The translations under genes were made by a program, and so were the position numbers. The notes beneath the pieces were generated by a model. That model was not told the origin of the DNA. It worked only from the letters and a program-made list of their open reading frames with translations, and ran no database searches. Shown here piece by piece: positions 1-7,770 of a DNA stretch of 64,000 nt (positions are counted from its first letter, which is position 1; each line of letters begins with the position of its first letter). The DNA is from an uncultured beta proteobacterium (GTDB lineage: Bacteria > Pseudomonadota > Gammaproteobacteria > Burkholderiales > Burkholderiaceae_C), in assembly GCA_903876735.1 (NCBI GenBank), contig CAIRAW010000043.1:115538-179537 (forward strand), written 5' to 3'.

Positions 1-1
1 C

Positions 2-922
2 CTGCCCACGGCCCAGCCTAAAAAAATCGCTGTGGTCGGCGCCGGTCCGGCCGGTCTTTCCTTTGCCACGGTGGCGGCGCAGCGCGGCCACCACGTCACG
101 CTGTTCGACGCAGCCGACAGCATCGGCGGCCAGTTCAATCTGGCCAAGCGCATACCGGGCAAGGAAGAGTTCCATGAAACCCTGCGATACTACACGCGCA
201 TGATCGAAGTGCATGGCATCACGCTGCGCCTGAAGACGCGGGTCGATGCCGCGCTGCTCAAGTCCATGGCCTTTGACGAGGTGGTGGTGGCCACCGGCAT
301 CGAGCCGCGCCAACCCCAACTCGATGGCTTTGACCATCCCAAGGTGATCGGCTACATCGACGCCATCCTGGGTCGCCGGCCGGTCGGCAAGCGGGTGGCG
401 ATCATGGGCGCGGGCGGCATCGGCTTTGATGTGGCGGAACTGATTTCGCACGCCGGCCCCTCGGCGGCGCTGGACCGCGCCACCTTCGCACGTGAATGGG
501 GCATTGACTTCGAGAACCACCCGCGCGGCGGCGTCACCGGTGTAGTGCCACAAGCGGCGAAATCGGAGCGCTCGGTCTACCTGATGCAGCGCAAGACCGG
601 GCCCGTCGGCAAGGGGCTGGGGCGCAGCACGGGCTGGACGCACCGCCTGACGCTGGGCCGGCGCGGCGTGCAGATGCTCAACGGCGTCGAGTACCTCAAG
701 GTCGACGACGCCGGCCTGCACACGCTGATCAACGGCCAGCCGCGGCTGTTCGAGGTCGACACCGTGATCGTCTGCGCCGGGCAATTGCCGCTGCGCGTCC
801 TGCATGATGAATTGCTGCAACAGGGCGCGGCCTCGCAGCTGATCGGCGGCGCTTTTGAAGCCGGCGAGCTCGACGCCAAACGCGCCATCGACCAGGGCAG
901 TCGCTTGGCGGCGAGCATTTAG
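2..922 (+). CDS. fadH: NADPH-dependent 2,4-dienoyl-CoA reductase, C-terminal part (cut by left edge)
   Basis: The frame is open to the left edge, so only the last ~306 residues are present; the N-terminal TIM-barrel/FMN/4Fe-4S half lies outside. What is seen is the flavin/NADPH half: a first Rossmann motif VVGAGPAG right at the edge, then the IGGQFNLA stretch, a second dinucleotide motif GAGGIGFDVAE near nt 409-440, and the late VIVCAGQ segment. This organisation is characteristic of FadH/old-yellow-enzyme-type dienoyl-CoA reductases, which reduce 2,4-dienoyl-CoA to 3-enoyl-CoA during degradation of unsaturated acids. A dienoyl-CoA isomerase homologue follows at 3057, fitting the same task. 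The GTG at 32 is an internal codon, not the real start. Confidence 0.88.
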   Translation: MPTAQPKKIAVVGAGPAGLSFATVAAQRGHHVTLFDAADSIGGQFNLAKRIPGKEEFHETLRYYTRMIEVHGITLRLKTRVDAALLKSMAFDEVVVATGIEPRQPQLDGFDHPKVIGYIDAILGRRPVGKRVAIMGAGGIGFDVAELISHAGPSAALDRATFAREWGIDFENHPRGGVTGVVPQAAKSERSVYLMQRKTGPVGKGLGRSTGWTHRLTLGRRGVQMLNGVEYLKVDDAGLHTLINGQPRLFEVDTVIVCAGQLPLRVLHDELLQQGAASQLIGGAFEAGELDAKRAIDQGSRLAASI

Positions 923-950
923 GCGCACGGGCGAAGTCGGGCACCACCCG

Positions 951-996
951 GCGTAACCAATTGACGCAAGACGCCTGGCGGCAGGCGGTCTATTCT
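951..996 (+). promoter_or_regulatory. Recurrent 19-bp element plus -10, site A
   Basis: Positions 954-972 match the shared element (reference copy at 39202-39220) at 14 of 19 positions and end in CGCAAGAC. After exactly 18 nt comes TATTCT at 991-996, a plausible -10. The crotonase start is at 1031. No -35 hexamer sits 17 nt before the -10, so the element probably replaces it as an activator site. Confidence 0.6.
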
Positions 997-1030
997 GCGC
1001 CCGATCTACTACTGCGAAACAACACACGCG

Positions 1031-1819
1031 ATGCCCACTGCCCTGTTGCTTGACTACCGCGATGACGTGGCCGTGTTCACCCTGAACCGACCACAGCGCG
1101 CCAATGTGCTCGACTTTGAGATGTCGGCCGCCCTGATCGCGGCCATCGAAACCGTAGCGAAAAATCAATCGGTGCGCGCCGTGCTGCTGCAGGCGCGCGG
1201 CCGACAGTTCTGCGGCGGTGGCGACATCACCGATTTTTCCCGCGCGCTCGACCAACTGGGCGATCTGCTGGAGCGCGGCATCCCGCCGCTGCACCGCGCC
1301 ATCCACCAACTCGCAACGCTGCCAGTGCCGGTGATCAGCGCGCTCAACGGACCAATCGGCGGCGGTGGCATTGGCCTGGCGCTGTGCGCCGACATCGTCA
1401 TTGCCGCAGAGTCGATGAAGCTGCGCGGCGGCTATTCGGCCATCGGCCTGACGCCTGATGTCGGCGCCTCCTGGTTCCTGGCCCGACGCATCGGCGCAGC
1501 CCGGACCAAGGAAATCTTCTTCACCAACGAAGCCCTGTCAGCGCAAGAATGCCTGGCGCTGGGCATCGTCTCAAGGGTCTGCCCGGACGCCGAGCTGGCC
1601 GAGCGTGCGTTTGCCCTGGCGGCCTCGCTGGCGCGCGGCGCCACCGGATCGTTCGGGCGCATCAAACTGCTGGCAGACGGCGCCGCTGATCGCTCGCTGG
1701 CCGAGCAACTCGATCTGGAGCACCGCTGCATGGTCGAGTCCGGCCGCAGCGCCGAAGCCGTCGAGGGCGTCACCGCCTTCATGCAGAAAAGAGCCCCCTG
1801 TTTCACCAAACCGGCCTGA
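1031..1819 (+). CDS. Enoyl-CoA hydratase/isomerase family protein, isomerase-like active site
   Basis: A 262-residue crotonase-fold protein. The oxyanion-hole segments CGGGDITDF and NGPIGGGGIGLAL are present. By manual alignment both hydratase glutamates are replaced (Gly in the GGGGIGLAL segment, Tyr near the AIGLTPDVGASWFL segment), while the aspartate in TPDVG is kept, as in PaaG-like isomerases. It is therefore more likely an enoyl-CoA isomerase-type enzyme than a hydratase. It is first in an operon with a binding protein (1875) and a dienoyl-CoA isomerase (3057), downstream of site A. The ATG at 1031 lacks a strong ribosome site. Substrate unknown. Confidence 0.82.
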   Translation: MPTALLLDYRDDVAVFTLNRPQRANVLDFEMSAALIAAIETVAKNQSVRAVLLQARGRQFCGGGDITDFSRALDQLGDLLERGIPPLHRAIHQLATLPVPVISALNGPIGGGGIGLALCADIVIAAESMKLRGGYSAIGLTPDVGASWFLARRIGAARTKEIFFTNEALSAQECLALGIVSRVCPDAELAERAFALAASLARGATGSFGRIKLLADGAADRSLAEQLDLEHRCMVESGRSAEAVEGVTAFMQKRAPCFTKPA

Positions 1820-1874
1820 ACCTCCAGAGCCGAAACCATCACTTTTCCCTCACCCACCACAAGGAGCATAGCCC

Positions 1875-3047
1875 ATGCTGAAGACCTGCCTGACCACTTT
1901 GCTGCTGAGCGCAGCCACCCTGGCGATTGCCCAAAACAAGGGCGTCACCGATACCGAGATCGTGCTCGGACTGGTCACCGACCTGTCGGGGCCGATTGCC
2001 AACTACGGAAAGGAGTCACGCAACGGCATGAACATGGCCGTCGACGAGATCAACGCCAAGGGCGGCATCCAGGGGCGCAAGATCCGCCTGGTGATTGAAG
2101 ACCACGGCTATGAGCCCAAGCGCGCCCTGCTAGCCGCGCAAAAGCTGGTGCAGCAGGACAACGTCTTCGCCATCCTGGGGCATCTGGGAACAGCCACCAA
2201 CATGGCGGCACTGCCCTTTGTTTTGGAGAACAAGGTCTTCAACTTCATGCCGCAAGGCGCCTCGCCGGCGCTGTCGGAGCCGCCGAGTCCCTACAAGATT
2301 GCGCTGGCACCGTCCTACTTCACCATGTCCACGACGACGCTGGACTACATGCTCAAGAAGAAGCCCTACAAGCACATCGGCGTGCTGTACCAGGACGACG
2401 ACTATGGCCGCGAGGTCATGGAGGCAGCCGAGGTCTACCTCAAGAGCAAGGGTCTGGCGCTGGCCGAAAAGGTCTCCTACAAGCGCGGCGCCACCGACTT
2501 CGCCTCCCAGATGGCCAAGCTCAAAGCGGCCAATTGTGATCTGGTCATCAACGCCTCGACCCTGCGCGAGTACATCGGCTCGGTCGGCGAAGCGCGCAAG
2601 ATCGGCTTCAACCCGGACTTCCTCGGTACCGCAGCCAACTACTCGCAGCAGGTACCGACGCTGGGCGGCGCCGCCATGGATGGCGTTTATGGCGCCACCT
2701 TCATCCCGCTGCCCTATGCTGATGACGCCAACCCCGCAGTACGGACATGGGTGGCAGCCTACAAGAAACGCTTTACCGATGACCCGGGCCTGTACTCCAT
2801 GTACTCCTACTATGCGATGACCACCTTCGCCAAACTGGCGGACAAGGCCGGCAAGAAGTTCAACGCGGAAACCTTTAACGCCGCAATGGAGGCCACCAAG
2901 CTCGGCCCCGATGAACTCGGTAACCCGCCGTTCAACGTGACCAAGGACAACCGTCAGAGCAACAAGAAAGTCCGCATGACGCAGGTCACCGGCAACAAAT
3001 GGGTTTTGGTGACGGGTTACCTTGATCCGGTTCTCGAACAGAAATAG
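1875..3047 (+). CDS. Liv-type ABC transporter substrate-binding protein
   Basis: A 390-residue periplasmic binding protein of the branched-chain amino acid/aromatic acid type (type I fold). It has an N-terminal signal peptide ending near residue 19 (ALAIAQ) and the family opening TEIVLGLVTDLSGPIANYG followed by GMNMAVDEINAKGGIQGRK. AAGGAG-like AAGGAGC lies just upstream of the ATG. No permease or ATPase genes adjoin it, so it probably feeds the LivFGHM importer at 40924-44555. Its place between two crotonase genes in the site-A operon suggests the ligand is a carboxylic acid precursor of the CoA pathway rather than an amino acid. Confidence 0.88.
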   Translation: MLKTCLTTLLLSAATLAIAQNKGVTDTEIVLGLVTDLSGPIANYGKESRNGMNMAVDEINAKGGIQGRKIRLVIEDHGYEPKRALLAAQKLVQQDNVFAILGHLGTATNMAALPFVLENKVFNFMPQGASPALSEPPSPYKIALAPSYFTMSTTTLDYMLKKKPYKHIGVLYQDDDYGREVMEAAEVYLKSKGLALAEKVSYKRGATDFASQMAKLKAANCDLVINASTLREYIGSVGEARKIGFNPDFLGTAANYSQQVPTLGGAAMDGVYGATFIPLPYADDANPAVRTWVAAYKKRFTDDPGLYSMYSYYAMTTFAKLADKAGKKFNAETFNAAMEATKLGPDELGNPPFNVTKDNRQSNKKVRMTQVTGNKWVLVTGYLDPVLEQK

Positions 3048-3056
3048 GACCGCACC

Positions 3057-3887
3057 ATGAACGCGCCCCTGCCACCCCACTTCGAGACACTGGCGGTTTC
3101 GCTGGCAGCGGGCGTGGCCCGCATTGAACTCAACCGCCCGCACAAGGCGAATGCGATCAACGCCGCCATGTGGCGCGAGTTGCGTGAGGCCATGCAATGG
3201 TTGGACCAGACGCCCGGGGCGCGCGTGGGCATTCTGTCTGCGGCCGGTGGCCACTTTTCGGCCGGGCTGGACCTGCAGATGCTGCTTGAACTCAAAACGC
3301 AAGCGCAGGACGATTGCGACGGCCGCGCGCGCGAAAAGCTGCGCCGCTCCATCCTCGACATCCAGGACACCGTGAGCTCGATCGAACGCTGCCGCAAGCC
3401 GGTACTGGCCGAGGTGCACGCGGCCTGCGTCGGCGGCGGCATCGACATCATCACCGCCTGCGACATGCGCTACTGCAGCAGCGAAGCCTGGTTCTCGGTC
3501 AAGGAAATCGATGTCGGGCTGGTGGCCGATGTCGGCACGCTGCAGCGTCTGCCGCGCCTGGTGGGCGAAGGCATGGCACGCGAACTGGCCTACAGCGGCC
3601 GGCGCTTTTCAGGCGCCGAGGCAGCCGAGATGCGCCTGGTGAATCGCTGCTACGCCTCGCAAGCCGCGCTGCGCGCCGGTGTGCAGGAAATGGCTGCGTT
3701 GCTGGCGGCCAAATCGCCACTGTGCCTGCGCGGCACCAAGGAGATGATTACCCATGTGCGCGACCATTCGGTGGCCGACGGTCTGAACTACATTGCCACC
3801 TGGAACGCCGCCATGCTGATGTCACAAGACCTCGCGGAAGCGGGGCAGGCGATGCGCGAGAAGCGAGCGCCGGTCTTTCGAGACTGA
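3057..3887 (+). CDS. Delta3,5-delta2,4-dienoyl-CoA isomerase (ECH1-like)
   Basis: A 276-residue crotonase. It retains the three acidic residues of the rat ECH1 active site: Asp130 in GGGIDIITACD, Glu150 in VKEIDVGL and Asp158 in VADVGTLQRLPRL; the last segment is nearly diagnostic of this subfamily. The reaction shifts 3,5-dienoyl-CoA to 2,4-dienoyl-CoA, the substrate of FadH, whose gene is just upstream. It starts 9 bp after the binding-protein stop, with AGGA before the ATG, so it is the last gene of the site-A operon. Together these genes point to degradation of unsaturated chains. Confidence 0.87.
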   Translation: MNAPLPPHFETLAVSLAAGVARIELNRPHKANAINAAMWRELREAMQWLDQTPGARVGILSAAGGHFSAGLDLQMLLELKTQAQDDCDGRAREKLRRSILDIQDTVSSIERCRKPVLAEVHAACVGGGIDIITACDMRYCSSEAWFSVKEIDVGLVADVGTLQRLPRLVGEGMARELAYSGRRFSGAEAAEMRLVNRCYASQAALRAGVQEMAALLAAKSPLCLRGTKEMITHVRDHSVADGLNYIATWNAAMLMSQDLAEAGQAMREKRAPVFRD

Positions 3888-3901
3888 CCGCTGGGCAACA
3901 G

Positions 3902-4174
3902 TCACCTTCGTTTTTTTGCCTGCTCGCGTTTGCGCCAGTACTGAAACGCGTCCTCGGTCACTTCCATGTCAATTTCCATGACGCGCATCTGAAGGCGCTC
4001 CTGAACTTTGGCGACGGCCATGTTGTAAATGACCGGGCCGACTTCCTCGACAAAAAATGCCAGCAACTCTGCGGCAGCGATATTGCCGATTTTTTGATCC
4101 CGGCTTTCAAGGAAGTAGCGCTCGATGGAAGCCACCGCTTCCTTGCGCACTTCGCTGGTGATGTCGATGCCCAT
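3902..4174 (-). CDS. DUF2164 family protein
   Basis: A 90-residue soluble protein matching the DUF2164 pattern: an acidic start with ASIERYFLE, then IGNIAAAELLAFFVEEVGPVIYN, and a basic C-terminus (QAKKRR). It has no signal peptide or membrane segment. It lies 11 bp downstream of the aldehyde dehydrogenase on the same strand and probably shares its transcript. The function of this family is unknown to me. Its 3' end faces the dienoyl-CoA isomerase gene, with only 14 bp between the stops. Confidence 0.75.
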   Translation of the reverse strand: MGIDITSEVRKEAVASIERYFLESRDQKIGNIAAAELLAFFVEEVGPVIYNMAVAKVQERLQMRVMEIDMEVTEDAFQYWRKREQAKKRR

Positions 4175-4185
4175 GGCAAGCTGCC

Positions 4186-5613
4186 TCAGATCCAGCGGAA
4201 GATTTTGCGCAGCAGACCCAGCATCCAGGGTGGCACCTCGCCGGCCTTGAACATCCTGGTTGCCAGACCGAAGCGCGTCTGCACCACGCCGCGTTCGTGG
4301 CTGAAGGTGCGAAAACCGTAGCGCCCGTTGGCGTTGCCCATGCCGGAGTTGTTCACACCGCCAAACGGCAGATGCCCGTGCAGGTAGTGGATGATGGCGT
4401 GGTTGACACAGGCGCCACCCGACGAGGTCTGCGCCAGCACATTGTCGATCGAGGCCTTGTTCTCGCTGTAGAGGTAGAGCGCCAGCGGTTTGGGCGCGCC
4501 ATTGATGTGTGCGATGACCTCGTCAAGTTCGTTGAATACCAGAATGGGAAGCAGCGGCCCGAAGATTTCCTCGTGCATGATGTTGGCATCCGCTGGCACG
4601 CCATCGAGCAGGGTGGGGGCGATGTAGCAGTCGTCGAGCGCCACCACGTCACCCGTGAGGGCGCGCGCGCCACGTGCCTTGGCGTCGTCGAGCAGCGCCT
4701 TGATGCGAGCAGCGTGGCGGGTGTTGACGATGCGGGCAAAGTGCGGACTCTGCGCCGCCGGATCCTTGCCGAAGGCCTGCTCAAGCTGGACGCGGCAGCA
4801 CGCCACAAACGCGTCCTTCACCGAGCTGTGCACAAACACGTAGTCGGGCGCGATGCAGGTCTGGCCTGCGTTGGTGCACTTGGCCCACATCACATTCTGC
4901 GCGGCAAGATCGAGATTGGCGCTGGCGTCGACGATGGTCGGGCTCTTGCCGCCGAGCTCCAGCGTGACGCTGGTGAGGTGTTTGGCCGCAGCCGCCATCA
5001 CCACCTTGCCGATCATCGGGCTGCCGGTAAAGAAGATGTGGTCAAACGGCAGTTCCAGCAGCCCCTGGGCCACACTGGCGTCGCCTTCGAACAGGGCAAC
5101 CTCGTCCTCACTGAAGACCTCGCGCACCAGCCTGGCCATCGCGGCGGCCAGATTGGGCGCCATTTCAGACGGCTTGATGATGACGGTGTTGCCGGCGGCG
5201 ATGGCCGCCACCAGTGGGCAGAAGGTGAGGTTGACCGGATAGTTCCAGGGCGAGATGATCAGACAGCGCCCACGCGGCTCGTACTTAACCCAGGACTTGG
5301 TCCCCATCAGCATCGGCGTGGGCCACACAAGCGTCGGCTTCATCCAGGACTTGAGCTTGCGGATGGCGTCATTGACCTCCACCACCACCGGCAGGACCTC
5401 GGCCAGTTCCACCTCACCGGGCGGCTTGCGGAAATCGGCCCAGCCGGCCTTGCACCAGGTGTCGGTGTAGGCGATGACAGCAGCGCGCAGGCGCTTCAAC
5501 TTTTCGATGCGCTCGGCAGCGGTGGACGTGCGCAGTCGCAGCGCGGTGGCGCGCTGGCGCTCGAAGACATCGGCAAAACTGGCGTGCTCAGGTGAATCAA
5601 CGGCATTTGACAT
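4186..5613 (-). CDS. Aldehyde dehydrogenase, coniferyl-aldehyde-dehydrogenase-like
   Basis: A 475-residue NAD(P)-dependent aldehyde dehydrogenase of the class 3 type. Visible residues: Asn124 in SPWNYPVNL, Glu219 in LELGGKSPTIVD and nucleophile Cys253 in NAGQTCIAPDY. The length and the hydrophobic/basic C-terminus (MLGLLRKIFRWI) resemble class 3 enzymes that act on hydrophobic aldehydes and may touch the membrane. It would oxidise an aldehyde to the acid that a CoA ligase then activates. The ATG is preceded by GGAGGG, and a good sigma-70 promoter lies at 5642-5671, so it can be expressed independently of the metallo-hydrolase gene upstream. Confidence 0.88.
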   Translation of the reverse strand: MSNAVDSPEHASFADVFERQRATALRLRTSTAAERIEKLKRLRAAVIAYTDTWCKAGWADFRKPPGEVELAEVLPVVVEVNDAIRKLKSWMKPTLVWPTPMLMGTKSWVKYEPRGRCLIISPWNYPVNLTFCPLVAAIAAGNTVIIKPSEMAPNLAAAMARLVREVFSEDEVALFEGDASVAQGLLELPFDHIFFTGSPMIGKVVMAAAAKHLTSVTLELGGKSPTIVDASANLDLAAQNVMWAKCTNAGQTCIAPDYVFVHSSVKDAFVACCRVQLEQAFGKDPAAQSPHFARIVNTRHAARIKALLDDAKARGARALTGDVVALDDCYIAPTLLDGVPADANIMHEEIFGPLLPILVFNELDEVIAHINGAPKPLALYLYSENKASIDNVLAQTSSGGACVNHAIIHYLHGHLPFGGVNNSGMGNANGRYGFRTFSHERGVVQTRFGLATRMFKAGEVPPWMLGLLRKIFRWI

Positions 5614-5641
5614 GGGGCCCTCCGACTTGCTTATGTGGGGC

Positions 5642-5684
5642 GGTATAGCAAGAAGGCGAACACGGTGTCAAGTCTTTTTGACTT
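5642..5684 (-). promoter_or_regulatory. Sigma-70 promoter with overlapping inverted repeat
   Basis: On the minus strand a perfect TTGACA (5671-5666) is separated by 18 nt from TATACC (5647-5642), about 30 nt before the aldehyde dehydrogenase ATG. The palindrome AAGTC-TTTTT-GACTT at 5670-5684 overlaps the edge of the -35 and could be an operator. This promoter type differs from the 19-bp-element promoters nearby. Confidence 0.55.
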
Positions 5685-5690
5685 TGCAGC

Positions 5691-6740
5691 TCAGCGCAGG
5701 AAGTAGCGGTGCACGCCGTCGTCGTCGAGCACGCGCTGGACTTCGCCGCGGTAGATCAGGTGGTTGAGACAGGCGGCTGTTTCGCCCGTGGCCATGTGGA
5801 ACAGCGGAATGTTGTCCTCGCCAATGGGGCGACCAAACAGCGCTTCAAACAGCTCGACCGCGCGGCGCGGTTGCTGCAGCACGCGCTTGAGTCGCTCAAA
5901 GGTGCGCTCCTGATCCGCAGCGAGCTGGTCCAGACGCGCATGCAGGCCGCGAAAGGGCTCGTTGTGCGAAGGCAGCACCAGCACGTCGGCGGGCACTTCG
6001 CGTTTGAGTTTTTGCAGCGAGGCCAGCCAGTCACGCATCGGGTCGGCGTCGGGCTCGCTCGGAAAAACCGATATGTTCGACGAGATGCGCGGCAGGACCT
6101 GGTCGCCCGAAATCAGCACACCGAGTTCGGGGCAATACAGACAGGCGTGCTCTGGCGAGTGGCCGCTGCCGACGACGACGCGCCAGTTGCATGCGCCAAT
6201 GCGCAGCTCCTCGCCATCCTGCAGGCGCCGGTAACTGTCGGGCAGGGCATGGATGTGTTTGCCGAAGACGCCAAAAGCCTTGTGATAAGTCTCAATGGCC
6301 GGCGCCGACCAGCCGGCCTGCAGGTAAAAACTCAGGTCATCGGGTGAGGCTGCGCGACCGTTCTCCGACACCAGCACGCGACAGTTCAGGTACTCGAGCC
6401 GCGTCATCCACAAGCGGATGCGGAACTTGCGCGTGAGCCAACCGGCCATGCCGACGTGATCGGGGTGCATGTGTGTCACAAAAATGCGCGTGATCGGTCG
6501 CGGGTCGGTGGCCTGGGCAAACAGTTCACGCCAGACCTGGGTGTTGTCATCGCTGCTGGTGCCGGTGTCAACCACGGCCCAGCCGGCGCCGTCGTCGAGC
6601 GCCCACAGGTTGATGTGGTTAAGCGCAAACGGCAGCGGCATGCGGATCCAGTGCACGCCCGACGCCACTTCGCAGGTCTGGCCACGCGCCGGAACCGCAA
6701 ACGGGTAGCTCAGTGCGCTTGCCGGTTTCTCTTTGTTCAT
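5691..6740 (-). CDS. MBL-fold metallo-hydrolase
   Basis: A 349-residue metallo-beta-lactamase-fold protein with the full dinuclear metal site: His90, His92, Asp94 and His95 in THMHPDHVG, His194 in GSGHSPEH, Asp213 in LISGDQVLP and His259 in LPSHNEP. The C-terminal extension after the last histidine resembles LACTB2-like or thioesterase-like hydrolases. No signal peptide, so cytoplasmic. AGGAAGGTGG precedes the ATG. It is divergent from the BKACE gene across the double element at 6804-6839, which suggests a hydrolytic step (thioester or lactone) in the same pathway; the substrate is inference only. Confidence 0.83.
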   Translation of the reverse strand: MNKEKPASALSYPFAVPARGQTCEVASGVHWIRMPLPFALNHINLWALDDGAGWAVVDTGTSSDDNTQVWRELFAQATDPRPITRIFVTHMHPDHVGMAGWLTRKFRIRLWMTRLEYLNCRVLVSENGRAASPDDLSFYLQAGWSAPAIETYHKAFGVFGKHIHALPDSYRRLQDGEELRIGACNWRVVVGSGHSPEHACLYCPELGVLISGDQVLPRISSNISVFPSEPDADPMRDWLASLQKLKREVPADVLVLPSHNEPFRGLHARLDQLAADQERTFERLKRVLQQPRRAVELFEALFGRPIGEDNIPLFHMATGETAACLNHLIYRGEVQRVLDDDGVHRYFLR

Positions 6741-6779
6741 GCCACCTTCCTGTGCGCCTTTCAGCGGTTCTGAACGGCA

Positions 6780-6822
6780 AGCCTAGGGCGATCCGGTCCG
6801 GCGGTCTTGCGCAAACTGGTTA
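6780..6822 (-). promoter_or_regulatory. Recurrent 19-bp element plus -10, site B (leftward)
   Basis: Positions 6804-6822, read on the minus strand, match the reference element at 16 of 19 positions. After 18 nt comes TAGGCT (6785-6780), and the metallo-hydrolase ATG follows at 6740. The -10 match is weak (3 of 6), but its spacing equals that of the other sites. Confidence 0.5.
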
Positions 6823-6864
6823 GCAAGATAACGCAAGACCCAGGCACTGTTGCGCGCCTAAGAT
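6818..6864 (+). promoter_or_regulatory. Recurrent 19-bp element plus -10, site B (rightward)
   Basis: Positions 6821-6839 match the reference at 13 of 19, ending in ACGCAAGAC. TAAGAT follows at 6859-6864 after 19 nt, and the BKACE gene starts at 6901. It overlaps the leftward copy, forming a divergent operator of two inverted elements. Confidence 0.5.
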
Positions 6865-6900
6865 GAATCGCTTCATACCCATCGCCATTGAAAGAATCCC

Positions 6901-7770
6901 ATGTCCGACAAAGTCGTTATCACCTGCTCGCTCACCGGCAGCCTTACCGATCCGGTGCAGCACCATGTGCCGGTCACGCCCGAACAAATGGCCAGGGAAG
7001 CCCGCGCCGCCTACGACGAGGGCGCCACCGTCATGCACTGCCACTTTCGCCAGCAAGAGCCCGGCAAGGGCAACCTGCCAAGCTGGGATCCGCAGGTGTC
7101 GCGTGACATCCAGCAGGCCATCCGCGAAGCCTGCCCCGGCGTCATCATCAACCACACAACCGGCGTGGTCGGCCCGGCCTATCTGGACGCGCTCAAATGC
7201 GTGCGCGAGACCCGGCCCGAAATGGCGGCATGCAATGCCGGCTCGCTCAACTACCTCAAGGTCAAGGCCAACGGCACCTGGGCATGGCCGCCGATGCTGT
7301 TCGACAACGCACCGGGCAAGGTCAAGGAATTCATCGACGTCATGAACGAGGTGGACTGCCTGCCCGAGTTCGAGTGCTTTGATGTGGGCATCGTGCGCTG
7401 CGTCGAGATGTACCAGCGCGTCGGCATGTACACCGGCCCGCTTGAATACAACTTCGTCATGGGTGTCGAGTCCGGCATGCCGGCCGACCCGGAACTGTTG
7501 CCGATCCTGATCAAACTCATCGTGCCGGGTTCAAACTGGCAGGTCACCGCCATCGGGCGCAAGGAAATCTGGCCGCTGCACCGGCGCTGCGCCGAACTCG
7601 GCGGCTTTCTGCGTACCGGCCTTGAAGACACCTTCTACTTGCCTGACGGCACCAAGGCCACCTCGAACGGCCAGTTGATCGCCCAGCTCGCGCAGTACGC
7701 ACGTGAAGCCGGGCGCTCCATCGCGACACCGGCCGAAGCGCGCGCCCTGCTGCACCTGCGCCAGGACTGA
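6901..7770 (+). CDS. Beta-keto acid cleavage enzyme (BKACE, DUF849 family)
   Basis: A 289-residue BKACE-family enzyme. These zinc enzymes condense a beta-keto acid with acetyl-CoA and cleave it to acetoacetate plus a new acyl-CoA. The metal-binding histidines His46 and His48 are in VMHCHFR, with INHTTG near residue 84 and the conserved GLEDTFYLPDG segment near 241-251. The stop overlaps the ATG of the next gene by one base (TGATG), so it is translationally coupled to an acyl-CoA ligase. Which beta-keto acid is used cannot be read from the sequence; the family is known for varied substrates. Confidence 0.87.
   Translation: MSDKVVITCSLTGSLTDPVQHHVPVTPEQMAREARAAYDEGATVMHCHFRQQEPGKGNLPSWDPQVSRDIQQAIREACPGVIINHTTGVVGPAYLDALKCVRETRPEMAACNAGSLNYLKVKANGTWAWPPMLFDNAPGKVKEFIDVMNEVDCLPEFECFDVGIVRCVEMYQRVGMYTGPLEYNFVMGVESGMPADPELLPILIKLIVPGSNWQVTAIGRKEIWPLHRRCAELGGFLRTGLEDTFYLPDGTKATSNGQLIAQLAQYAREAGRSIATPAEARALLHLRQD

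Noticed and set aside
2130..3419. A 429-codon minus-strand frame
   Set aside because: It is the antisense shadow of the binding protein and dienoyl-CoA isomerase genes, which have clear family motifs and signals.
4297..5595. A 432-codon plus-strand frame
   Set aside because: It is antisense to the aldehyde dehydrogenase, whose catalytic residues are intact on the other strand.
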